Shown here: piece by piece, positions 1 through 12,000 of the stretch
Numbering within the stretch: the stretch's first letter is position 1
How the letters are laid out: each line of letters begins with the position of its first letter
Assembly (NCBI GenBank): GCA_010645155.1
Contig: JAAGOF010000075.1
Span: 323,108-387,107 of the forward strand
Reading direction: 5' to 3'
DNA from: Tigriopus japonicus
Taxonomy: Eukaryota; Arthropoda; Copepoda; Harpacticoida; Harpacticidae
Length of the DNA stretch: 64,000 nucleotides
Notes under the pieces: generated by a model
Told to the model about the DNA's origin: nothing
Databases searched by the model: none
What the model saw: the letters and a program-made list of their open reading frames with translations, nothing else
Made by a program: the position numbers and the translations under genes

Positions 1-233
1 GTGTTCGTATATGAATGTTTGTAGATGTCAAGCACAACAGAGAAATTCAAGAAAATTGAATCTCTGACTTCAGATTAAAAAAAAATTATGTTCAAAAAAT
101 AAGTTCAAAAATGAGCATTTCAAGTACTTTTGGAATTTTAGTCCAAAAATGGCAAAAAGTGCAAAAAGTGCAAAAAGTGCAAATAAATTGTGAAAAGTGT
201 AAAAAAACATTTTGCGCCAATGCGACATCTCTA
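1..233 (-). mobile_element. hAT-like element, terminal part, cut by the window edge
   Basis: Reading the minus strand from 233 down to 1 reproduces 33566 to about 33790 on the plus strand almost base for base. It starts with TAGAGATGTCGCATTGGCG, then runs of TTTTTGCAC, then a block ending near CATTCATATACGAACAC. The outer end is therefore at 233. The 8 bases beyond it (ATTATCAT, 234-241) are the expected target-site copy, but its partner lies outside the window. The remainder of this copy is upstream of base 1. No coding capacity is visible here. The nearly identical second copy at 33566-34456 has complete ends, so the family assignment rests on that copy. Confidence 0.75.
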
Positions 234-822
234 ATTATCATATTGGAAAAAAATATTTATTTTGCTGTTCGAAGTCACTTAAATATTAAATAGTGTTGAA
301 CTGGGAAATAAGAATAAAATTATCCCTATTTTCTAGAATGCCTGATGTTTATTAATTAATAGCGTAATTAATTAAACAAATTAAAACATGAATTGTGTCT
401 CAGAAAGTATTTGTTACAACTTTCGGTAAAGCCCCAATATCGATTTCTTTTAAAAGAAAATGAAAATGACTGGTTTGGGACCAGGTTTCAAATTTTGTTT
501 ATTTGGTTTTAAAGTAATGCATTTGAAACTAATTCGGTTTATAGCAAGCAAGCATCTGCAAATCAGACTTTGTTAAAACGGAATGCTAAGTCGTAATTTA
601 TACATCAAACATATTGCATAAACATATTGATGTAAAAGCAAGAAAGTCAGTTTTTAATTTTATTTTATATTTGAGTAAAGGAACTTGACTTAAAAATAAC
701 AATTATTATTCTTCAAATGATCCTTGTGAGACTTTGCTTCTTGCGAAGAAGTGCTCGATTTGGCCACCCTGACTTGGAGAGAAATTAAAAAACGAATCGA
801 GGAGATCTATTTCACGAAGTTC
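234..822. other. AT-rich sequence without recognisable genes
   Basis: This is AT-rich single-copy-looking sequence with no open frame that has protein character, no splice-bounded exon and no RNA gene that I can recognise. Confidence 0.5.
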
Positions 823-950
823 CATGAATAAAAGCCATTTTCTGCCACTTTTTTCGCATGAATAAAAGCCATTTTCTGCCACTTTTTTCGCATGAATAAA
901 AGCCATTTTCTGCCACTTTTTTCGCATGAATAAAAGCCATTTTCTGCCAC
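823..950. repeat. 34-bp tandem repeat, 3.8 copies
   Basis: Copies start at 823, 857, 891 and 925 (CATGAATAAAAGCC followed by ATTTTCTGCCAC and TTTTTTCG). The period is exactly 34 bp and the copies are essentially identical. The fourth copy stops after CTGCCAC at 950. Minus-strand frames through it give a repeated peptide that is only a by-product of the repeat. Confidence 0.9.
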
Positions 951-988
951 CAACTTCTGCCAGGTGGCAGAAAATGGCTTTTATTCAT
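926..988. repeat. Inverted copy of the tandem unit (25-bp stem, 13-nt loop)
   Basis: Bases 964-988 are the exact reverse complement of 926-950, the last tandem copy, separated by 13 nt (951-963). The arrangement can form a strong hairpin. The single inverted arm could also pair with any of the other three copies. Confidence 0.9.
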
Positions 989-3900
989 ATGTCATCACTG
1001 GCGTAATTTGATGAACCCCAACTGAACAACAACCTTTTATGCACTTTTCTTGTATTTGGCCTCAAAAAAGAAGAAAAAAACAAGTTTGTTTGAAGAAAAA
1101 TGTTATTGTAATGTAAATGAATGTAGTTGTGTGATTGCAATTGCAATTCATTAATTACATTTTGTAAGTAATTTGCACAGGTCTGCCTAAAACTTGTTCC
1201 TTAGGCGGGAACATATTCCGAATTGACCTTTATATCTTTATTTTTTTTAAAGTATAATTTTGCTTTACTGAACACCAAATCGTTAATAAATTGTACTTAA
1301 GAAAGTCAACATAAAAGGCTCTGAGCTACTCTGAACATCCCTCTCATGCCCGCAAAAACGCACGCTATCCACGAACCATCGATCTCATAGCCTTTCCAAG
1401 CAGGCGGGGTTTCAGTGCGCTCTGCACTCACTAACTCAGATGCGGAGCGCCCGTTCTTTTCCTAAGACGGCACCAAAACAAGAGGAAAGACGTATCTTTC
1501 TTCATGCAGTTGCAGAGAGGCCTAGCAAAGGCATACAGCTCTGCGTGTGTGAAATTTTCTGGTGTACTCAAGAAAAGGTGTTTTCCAGTCGTTCCCGTGT
1601 TGTGTACAATTGTCGGTTTTTTAGTGACATTTTCGCAAGTCTTTATATTGTAAGGGTTATTGTACCCTTTTTTATCCATACGTGATTGGTGCCGTCATCT
1701 TTGCTCAAAACAGGTAGGGTTAATCTATCCCCGTTTATAGGTTTATAGAATGGATCTTTTGGACTTATGCAGTTGATTTAGGGCAGGTTTTGTTGGTTTC
1801 ACTGAGATGAGAGGCTTATTTTGGGCACCATATGTCGCCACATCCACGGTTTGACAAGTCCATTTAAGAAGCTCGGCTTTTCGAACCATATTGTGTTCTG
1901 CTGGAAGAGGTGGTTGGTTAGTCAAACCACATGAAGCTTATCTCTCTAGCGTTGTCTCGATTGCTAGTTTGCACTTACTACATGTATGTGTGGATGTGGT
2001 GGCTCTCAGTGGTTTGGGTTGTTTTTGACAAGGGATTTGATCGGAAGGACCCAGATGATCTTGCGTGAACAACTTTTTTCTTGCCACTTAGGCAATGGTG
2101 GAAAAGTAAAAAGTCTCCCCGAGAGCCATTGTTTAAACGATCACGAATTGAATACCTTCACATTATCCGCAGCCATTAAATGCATATTAAAGATTAAAGC
2201 ATTCCTCAAGTTTAGCTTCACACCATCCATCTTCGCCGGTCTCTTTAATGGGGATGCTCCCAATCGCTCATTGGAAGACGAGATAGATGAGCACACACCA
2301 GGAATTGAAACATCGAGCTCTTCACGTGAAAGGCAATAGCATTTTAGAGGGAAATCCCCGATCACCCAATTTAAATTGCCTAGCCACAGGCTATCGTTAT
2401 CAATTTTCTCTCCATCTTGGACCAAGTTCGTCAGTCCGTTGATTCCATTCCGGCTGAAGCACTAGTACCAAACACGAAATGCGACGACCTAAAGACAGAA
2501 AGAGAGAAAGAGAGAGAGAGGTCCGGCCAAGAAGTACTTCAGCGAACATCGCTTTGGCTGCAAATGTACTTCGAGCCTCAGAATCAATCTTCGCGGGTCG
2601 AACCTTATTGGCCAGAGGCTGCCAAGGGAGCATCCACCCAAACCCAACAACACCACAGGGTTTTAGGATTGGAAATGAGTCTCTTAGCCTCGAAGGAGAG
2701 GGCAAGAAATCATCTTGGCAACCACGGATGTCGAGATTTCATGCCCGAGTAATAATGGTTCTGGAGCTCCATCAACAAGTCAAATTGGTCGTAGTGGTTG
2801 CCAAAACCGAGGGAGCCGGTGATATAAACATGAGTTGGAGACCGAATGAGATGGTAGCCTTTGGTCAGACAAGGACACTCAAAATAAAGATATTGAGTAC
2901 AAAAAAACTCAGTTAGGTTGGATGACAAATACTTTTTGAGTGGTTTCTTTTTTATCGAACTCCTGGTTTTGGGTTTATGACATCACACGAAAGCGAAGTG
3001 CAAAAGAGAAGCTGAGGAGATTGAATCGTTGGTTGGTTGGCTTTTACGTGGTCCAATTGAGCGAGTATGTTTCTTGGACACCGACATCTTTTCGATCTCG
3101 AAATCCAAAAGCAAAAGTAGGCTCACCAGATCCGAAGTCATGATAAATGGATAAGACTCTCAAAAGGTTTTGTTTAGAAATTTAATAGAGACTCAAGAGC
3201 TCGCTGTCGCTATGAATGGTTGCTTTGAAATGGGATGGTGCACTTACTTACTGTACGTACCTATGTGCCTACGTACTACCTCTTCAATCTGAGCATCATT
3301 TGGCACTGCCACTGGCATCATATGCACTTGTTCATTGACGAGTTATCGTGTCATTATTTGGCGGATGAGCATATGCTCAAAGACGTGATATCAAACATGG
3401 CCATGAAAAATCGTCTCGTCAATTGCTTCATTTTCTCGAGGAGATGCCAAGCGAGCTTGTTTGTGGAGGCGAAGTCAAAGCAAACATTTGGTTGCTTATC
3501 TGATTGAGGCGGAAAACTTTCCAGAGAGAGAAGTAAATTGGTCCTGCCACTCAAAACTTGGCCGTTTGGGTTTCGAGTCGTGGCAAAGAAGAGCTTTAAA
3601 TGCCATTCTGATCCCATAACTCTTGAATGAGGTTGCAGATAGAGAGCATTGAGGAGGCTGGATTCATCTTTAATGAGTTCAAAGTCGTCTTTCAGAAGGG
3701 ACTCCCACAGAGGAATGAGGGTCCTTTTTTTCGAATCTCGAAATGCAATCCCTCCTCCTGATCATTTGATACGACTATAATGTGGTCTTGATTGAACCCT
3801 GGTTTCTTTAGAACCTTATCATTTGTACAAGATGTGCATTTCAATCCCGAACCGAGCCGTCCTCAAACGCGTTGCCATCCCTAGGTTTTGCATTCCGGTC

Positions 3901-6900
3901 GCCTTATGAAGCAGTCATAATTACACAATTATCAAGTCCAACCCACTTTTAAGAAATTCCGACTCCGAAGATGCCGAGAATCCAAGGGATGTGTACGTTC
4001 ATGCATTTCGAGCGGATTGAAGAATGTTTTTCCTATACATTAGTGGTCTGCATCGCCATGCGAAGTCCCATCCAAATTTTACGCCGTGTTGAGCGGGATG
4101 GAAGAATCTCCAGCATTCATTTGCTTAATCACTAGGTGGCACTGCTTTGATTTCGTGTCGGCTCTCGGGTCTTTTCGACGTTTTTTTTCTCTCTTTCGAC
4201 CTACCATTCAGTTTCAGAAGTTTGTCGGGCTCGTTGAGCGTGGAAGTTTGATAAATTATTAGAAAGTACCTAGCCAACAAATCGATTCTCATTTAGCCTC
4301 TCTGACAAGCTGGGCGCTCAAGGTGGCAGTGGGGAGGATTTTAAAGCGCTTTATCAGAAAGTGACACAGCCTGAACTGTTTATGCGTATTTTATTCCAAC
4401 AACCAGTTTCGACTAAACGGTCTATTCATTGTCAATGAAAATTGACATGGATTTATTTGCCGTTGGAACGCCTTTGTGAAGTTTGCTTAAAATTTAGAGT
4501 CCAGACGGAATGTCTATCGACTCACGTTGCATTTCATCACTCTCTATTGTCACACTCGGTCCTTCAACCGATGATGTAATCAAACCAAGGTGTTGTTACT
4601 CTACAACATATGCGGTTCTGATCGAGAGAACCAGAACAATATTGACAGCTTTCCGACCTGGTTGCTTGGATTCTTGGGTGATTCTCATGCTCGATGTTGA
4701 ACTAGTGCCACTATTCAGAGAAGGTCGGCCAATCAATCCTCAAGAGGAGTCATTCTCTCCGCTTAATGCTCTTTCGAACCGTGATGAATTCTGACCGAAG
4801 ATGCTCTCGGAATGCCAAGTTCAAAAACACTTCCCTTGAGTATGTACTTCCTTTGCGAACTTGGGTTGAGAGATTGGAGCTCCGAGATGATTAAATATTT
4901 CATATTACAATCCGTCTCGTTAACACGGTGTGAAAACGCTGATATCGCGAGGACTCTTGGAGCAAGAGGGAGGTGGATTTCGAAACTCGGAGAGTAATTG
5001 TTACAGTGATGGTTCATTAGGGGCCTTGAGCTAAGATTAAAATACAGCCACCTTTAGCACATCGTTCACCATCATCTCGTTCTTTCCCCCTCACCTCCTC
5101 CATCAGTTTGAGCGTGGCTGCTGTGATGACAAGCCCCAAGTTGAAAAGGAGGCCCCCAAACTCTCTGATCTTTATCTAATTTTCAACGTCATACCTGAAT
5201 GTGTATGTACGTACGAAGGTATGTAGTCACACAGTAAGTTCGGGGGGAGGATTGGTATCCATCTAGTATGCCATGGTGCAGTTATGCAGAGCGAGACCGA
5301 AGAGACCTTTTCTTTGGCCAGCGACGACAAATGCTTACACCGGAGATTTCCGTTTGAGCATTCAGGAATCTCGGAATCCGCGTACATAACCGTAGTGGTG
5401 GGCCCTTGGGCCTGTGGGTCTCTGAGAAAGGTGGTATGGTAATGGAATCTTTGTGGCCGAATTGGTGATTCTCACGTGAAAAGTTCAATCTAATCCCGTT
5501 CCAAAGCTTATCTCGTATTCATTTGAGACGGCGAGCGAAAAGCAGCTCACAAAAGGGCCCTTCCAAAAAGTCAAGAACACCATCGTCAATTAGGCAAATG
5601 GCGGTTTAACATTCAGGCATTGGCACAATCAGGAAATTGATCTCGGTGGTAAAGGTCTTCTTGGACATGGCATCATCATGAAACGAACCAACGAAGGGGT
5701 TTAGACAAATGTCTCATGTGAAAATAACAGCGCGGTCGAGTCTGATATAAACGTGCATTCTCAGTCCAGTTTTTTGCACCCTCATGTTTCCTTCTCTTCT
5801 TCAATTTTTCTCTCGTTCTCCCAAAAACGCACGACAACGGGAACGACTAAAAACTTAGATTGAGCGGTTTTTAATACTAATCGGATTTGAATTCACCGCC
5901 AAAAAAGTCCAGGCACACGCCTGCCTATCAGTTGCGGAAAAGAATTTGACCCGGGTCCATGATTTAGGATCCGTCATCGTTCATCTCCTCTGGTTTGATA
6001 AAAACATATGCGAACAGTACCTTCAACATAACTCCAACCAGAACATGTCAGACTTGAACATTTACTAATTCCAGCAGAGATTTCAACGCCTTGCCAACGA
6101 ACTTCAATAATAAATACAAAGAGCGAGAGAGAGGCAAAATATGTGTTCATAATTGGCCGGTGGCAACGTTTTGTGAGTGTTGCACACGGTTCGTCGTCTG
6201 TTGTCCGTTGTTTCTCCCATCTGATTTTTTCCCAGGCTTTGCTTGTTAACCAAACACATCCAGTGTTTAATGAACATCATGTTCCAGTGAGTGAATCTTC
6301 AATTTGCTGCCACCCCCCACCACCGGCAAAAATGTCCAAGTACTTCAACTGGCACTTAGTATACCAACCATGAAGTGCCGAGTGCTAGATCTTGCACCAT
6401 ACCAGCCACTAATGGTTCTGAAGGTTAGTTTTCCAATCGACATATTGCGTCTGTGCCAAGATATGGAACCCTTGATCATGTCAAAATAGCATCCTGAGAC
6501 ATCACAGATTTCGGTTCTAACGACAGAATCGGACTCTCGAGTTGTAAATCAATACAAATTATGGGGTCCACAAATCTGGCAGACTCTCGCTTGTGAAAGT
6601 TGGGGACACCACTGTTCACTCAATTGAGAGAAGCTATGGTATCCAGCTGGAAACAGGTTTCCAAGCCCAACTCGGCGAGGAATAAACGAGATCAAGTCGC
6701 TGGAAGTAACCCAAATCCCAATTTCAAGGAATTTGTTCTTGTGCCTTTGGTGTTTTCTTTTCCTTGAGCAATCGAAATGATTCAACACAATAATCACGCC
6801 AGCCCTGATCTAACCGTATTCAATCCAATGGATGATGATTCTCCACCGGCAAACCCTCAAGTACAATTGGTCGATTAAACTTCCAGGAATTGTACGTGAA

Positions 6901-8961
6901 CATCCAAATGGCACACCGCTAACGTTATTTGGGATGGAAATCGAAACATTAACATACATTGTTCGAGTTCCAATGGTTTGAGATCCAAGAAGATAGAAAA
7001 CAGTCTTTAGATCTGATTGTAGTTGTTCAAGTTCAATTTGGTTTGGTCATCTTCATGGCGTGAGACCGAGGTCTTTGTGGAGAAGACCTTTTTATTCACA
7101 CTTGTAATGAACGTCCTGGTGAAAAATAGATTATGGCACACCACAACCAAGCTATTATCAGTATCATCATCATCATGGCCGACGTTTTTTGTGGTTTTAA
7201 ACCTTGGGATGAAAGTAATGACGGCTTCAAATTCTAATGCCATTGTCACTTCTATGAAGCCAAACTGCGTATGGTCTTCATCCATAGCAGTCTAAATTAT
7301 AGAGGCAGATAGCTTTATTGTATTTCCCACTTTCCTCAAGGCGAGACCCTTCATAGATAAATCTGCAGATCTTCTCTTGAAGGGAAAAAGTCTCTTTTGA
7401 ATGAATTTATTGGATTGAATCCGGGATGGTTCTCAGGATAACGGTATTCAAGGTGGATAATCTCTTGACCTCCGTGAGATTTGCCGTTGGTTGCCAGGTT
7501 CGTTGAAGCTGACCTGAGAGTTTATGACACTGACGGCAAAAATCTTCTTCTAGACTTTACCAAGAAGCATATAAATTGCTTGCGTGACTTCAAAAAATCT
7601 CCCAACCAATGTCCATCCATTGAGGGCTGCTTGGGTCGGTTGGCCAAAAAACACAACCATTCTGAGCCACTCAGAAATTCAGTCCCATGCTCAAATTGGA
7701 TTTTCAAAATTTTCCCCTCAATAATGAGGGACTTGCTCAACCACGACGGTTACGAATCAAAAGGAGGACTCCACAAATTGGAAGGGTTACCCTAAATGGC
7801 ACGCTTAATGGGCTTATTGGCCCATCATACTTCTCCAAGTGTGGGTTATCCACCCTTTATTTCCTCGACTTTGGCTTGGGGTGAAGGAAAGGAGTTGGTT
7901 TGTTAGCTGTTTTCTTTTGGTGTCTTGATTCAAGTTGGCCATTATCTTTGCTAGGGTGAGCCATAAAAAGCCATTGTGATACTCACAGTTACTCACAACG
8001 CCAGATGACCCCTACAGAATTCTCTCCCCTTGGATTGGCAGTCTCCCTTCAGGGAAAACGGAGCTTCCAAATCATCCACGAATGTACGTAGACAACCGTT
8101 CAAAGGGGTACCAGAGGTCCTGGCTCACTTCGTGTAGGGGTGAAAAGGGGTTGGTTGAGAGGCGACCATCGAGCTCTTCTTAAGGCAAAGGATCATTGGT
8201 CGTTTTCTTCGGTCCTGGCCCTAAGAAAATAGCCATTCTGTAGTGTACGGATTACCATCCTTGATCATAAATTGAGAATCTGGCCATTACGTATTCCAAT
8301 GTTCTCAGACAGGAATATGATTCTGCCAAAGGTAACTAAAATTCGAGAGAGGAGGTTGAATGGGAGGGCTATTTGAGCTCAAACCTTGACATTCAGTATT
8401 CAATTCAAGTTTTTTGAGGAACAATTTTCAGTCAAATTTGGGGCACGCCCTACCAAGACAAGTCATGGCTTCTCGGTCTTGTTCTACAAAACGACTAGAT
8501 CATGCTAAAGATCAAGTAAGCTGCTCCCAAATTTAAAATTTTGGTCAAGGTCTCTTTTTATTATTGTTCCTTCAGATGCCGCTGTTATCGAACCCGTTCC
8601 AAAAAGAACAATAGAGATCACATAGCCGACATACTTGTCCTAATGCCGTCGTAAACCATTTTCCTTCAAGACATCCAGCTTTTATAGAGGAAGAAACTTC
8701 CAAAGACGTGTCCAAGAAATGAAGCAACGAAATTGTTAGCTCAACAACATCCTTTGGAAACGCTCTGACCAATTGGACAAGTGATCTGTTCGCAGGAATC
8801 CAGGTGTGAGTTCCTCTGTGTTTCGTTGCTTCGTTCGGCGTGGTCAAACAATCACATGGTTCATTCTTCCTTGACTGATCTATGGCTTGGGAACAATGTC
8901 ACGGCTCATTGAGATTGTGTCCTAGACCTCCTCTTACTCTCCAACCATTTTGCCTGCAGCA
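989..8961. other. Long stretch with no supported gene
   Basis: I found no exon that joins to another in frame and no domain in any reading frame. Open frames here are short, overlap each other on both strands and have no family resemblance. Visible items are an inverted repeat at 1417-1426/1441-1450 (GCGCTCTGCA against TGCGGAGCGC), a GA-rich run at 2491-2521 and GTAC/TACGTA clusters near 3253-3275 and 5208. The stretch could be intergenic regulatory DNA or part of a large intron; the sequence alone does not decide. Confidence 0.5.
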
Positions 8962-8962
8962 C

Positions 8963-9009
8963 ACTCACTCACTCACTCACTCACTCACTCACTCACTCAC
9001 TCACTCACT
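8963..9009. repeat. (CACT)n microsatellite
   Basis: This is an uninterrupted run of about 12 CACT units. Its Thr-His-Ser-Leu reading in plus-strand frames is an artefact of the repeat. Confidence 0.95.
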
Positions 9010-12000
9010 TTGGGAGATGGTTGGTTGGCCATGCTTACTGTACTTAAGCGTTGCAGAATATCGTATGTGTGTGTTGGAGAGGGGACAACAGGGTGGTCCT
9101 CCAATCTCCGTGCTTATCTGTTCTTGATGGCTTGGAATGCATTTGAGACTTTGTAACTCAACTTCTCGATTCCCACCGATGTTGAAGAAAATGTGTCCCC
9201 AAAGTCCGGATAAACATATCTCATCTAGCATACTCTGCAGTGAGTCTTGGACACCACAAGGTTTGTGCGTGCATTTGCACCCGTCTTCCAGTCTCACTTT
9301 TCGTCCATCTATCGGTGCTTATCTTGCCAGATTCAGGTTTCAAGCTACATCTCCATGGCTCCAGCCTTTCACTTTTGGAAAAAAGGCATCAAATGGCTAC
9401 TAAATCCTCGAATTCTCATTTGTGAAGGTTTCTTTCAAGGTACTCGTCAGCCCTTCCTACTGACTGTTGGCAGAAGGATGGGCACTATTTGCCTTGGGTG
9501 TGCGTGAGGTAGCACTTTTGGGTTCGGGACTCTTAAAGGCTTTGGCTGTTGCATAAGATGGCCATTTACATTCTCAGGCCTAAAACACCACCGTGAAGTT
9601 AACAGGCTCGCTACTCAAAATCTCAGACTATCCTCGTCGGGATAAATAACAAGTTTGTGTGAGGCTTGTCGTAAAAGTTTTATTTCAGAGGGCTCCTTTG
9701 AGACACCCATAAATATGACAAAACCCACGTGAGCCTATCTATCCACTTCCATGGAGTGACAGAGAAGTAACCACAAGCCAAGCATTGCAGAATAGTACAG
9801 TCGTTGGAGGAGCATCATCTTTCAATGAAGATGCACTTCACAGGCAAAAATCTGATACCAAAGCCATATTGAGGGGTTATGGATCTGGACAATGGAGATG
9901 AGTGAGCCGTTTGGTTAGGCCTTAGGTGACAACAATTTCGGCTTGAAGACTACCACCTAAATAAAAGCGGATTGGATTTGGTTTCCAGTTTTTGGCTGTC
10001 GTAATAAAATACGCCACGTTGGGCTTGAAATAGATCCTCTCGAAGCCAACGAACATAATTACGCCAATGGTTCGGTGGTTGGTGGTTAGTGGGTGTATGG
10101 TTTTGACAGGAACATAATCCGACGAGCCAGGAAACATTTGCTCATCTCATTGCTCAAATTAGCCAGAACCAGGCAACGAAGGATGTTGGAGTTCCATAAG
10201 GCATTACCTGGCTCATATTTATGGTTGCTCACTTCCTCGTGGGAGATGGGTTCTACATGTTGTTAGATCGGTTGGAGGTGCAAAAAAATAGGCTCAAAGG
10301 TTGGATTTCGAAGACCTGGGAGGATCACCATCTTCATTTGGAATTTTTCCCTCCGCAACCTCATTCGAAACAAACCACTTGGTTAGTGGCTTTGAAAACT
10401 TCAAACAGTTACTGTTTGGAATGAGTCGTTACGGAAATCTTTGGTTTACAGTTAGAAGACAATAGAGATGGACCATGCCTCTTTAAAGGGGAACAAATTG
10501 ACTCTTTGTTTCACTCTTTGTAAATAAATCAAGGCTTGATCTTGGAAGTCAGACGTCCTCCTATGGACGTATTGGAGTGGCAGTTTCGCCCTGAGCCATG
10601 CAAGCAATTCAAGAATGGAATAATCAGCCAGCTGGGAGCCCAAAAAACATCCTAATGAGATAGATTCGTGATGACGGGATTTGTACTAATCCTTCAACTC
10701 GGCACACTGGGAATCTGACAGACCAAATTAATGGCCAACTGTTCTTCCTGCCTTGTCATTTGGTCGTAAATGGAGTGATACACAGACATACTCATGTCAT
10801 TCGAACGGGCTGATCTTGAGTGGGTGAAAGAATGGGAAACAAACCCTGCAGACAACTAGGGAGGATTGTGACCCAAATCCCAGGAGGTTTCATCGTGATT
10901 CGGTTGTATGTTATTGCTTCATTTCCTGGTCTCTCGCTAGCCTTCCTTGATCATCCATGATTGACAGGCAGGAAAAGTGATCCTAGCGCACAATGACAGA
11001 TTTTCAATTTCAAGAGTGCTGAATATTGAAGCCATGCTAGTTGAAGAGTGAGTGAGGGACATTGGGGGTAACTCCAAAAGCATTCTAATCTGTCCAGAGG
11101 TTGAAAGGTGAAATCGCAGAGAAAGAGAGAGAGGGAGAGAGGTCTCTTGGCATCCCATCATTTTCCTGGATAAAGATAGAGGCGCTTGAAAAGATCCTTG
11201 AAGAGATATTAATTCATGGAATTTTGCAACCTCAATCCCACGAGGGTTTGTCCGTCATTTCATCCTTTCATATGTACATTCAGGAAACAGTGATTCGCTG
11301 CTACCTCAAAACTACGAGTTTTTTGTTCTCTCGAAAGGAACCCAATGTTGTGTGAGCAATGAGTAGCGAGTTACTTATGTACGCGTACAGTACGTACTGT
11401 CTGGAGTAGGAACATGCTACTCGTTTGAGTGAGAGTGAGAAGCCTTGAAGCACCCCTCAAAATTACGTAGAATCATCATGACAAATGACGTTAATGCCCC
11501 CTTCTTTGCCTCCTGTAATCTGTTTCAAAACTATGACTTATTTCTATTTCAGGTAAGATTCATGATGGTTAGTTACCTTGGCCACTCAACCCGAGTCGTC
11601 CACGATATCGTTGAAGAGAATCTCCATTTTGCGCCCTTGGTAATTCGCATTAGAGAATGACATGATGGCAAGTTTCAAAATTGACGGATGTGTTGACATT
11701 GAAGCTTCACAAATTTAAGAAGAGGACGCCGGATATTTCAACGAAGAATTAAGACAACGAGACAAGGAAATCGTCCTTCTCATCTTTGTCGTCCTTCCCG
11801 AGAATGTTACTTAGACAGACGATTTCAAGGATATTCATTTCATTGGAGATTTAGGCGCTGTCCTCCTCGTATTTGCGCACTCGAAGCCATGCGTACCTTA
11901 AAATCTGCTTCAATTCGCTTTCTTGCTGGTGTTACCATTTCCTTATTAGATTCTGGCCTCTTCCATTTCTGTTTTCTTTACTTGAAGGTTGCTGAATATC

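Noticed and set aside
706..927. Minus-strand open frame with a repeated peptide
   Set aside because: It is simply the 34-bp tandem repeat read as protein.
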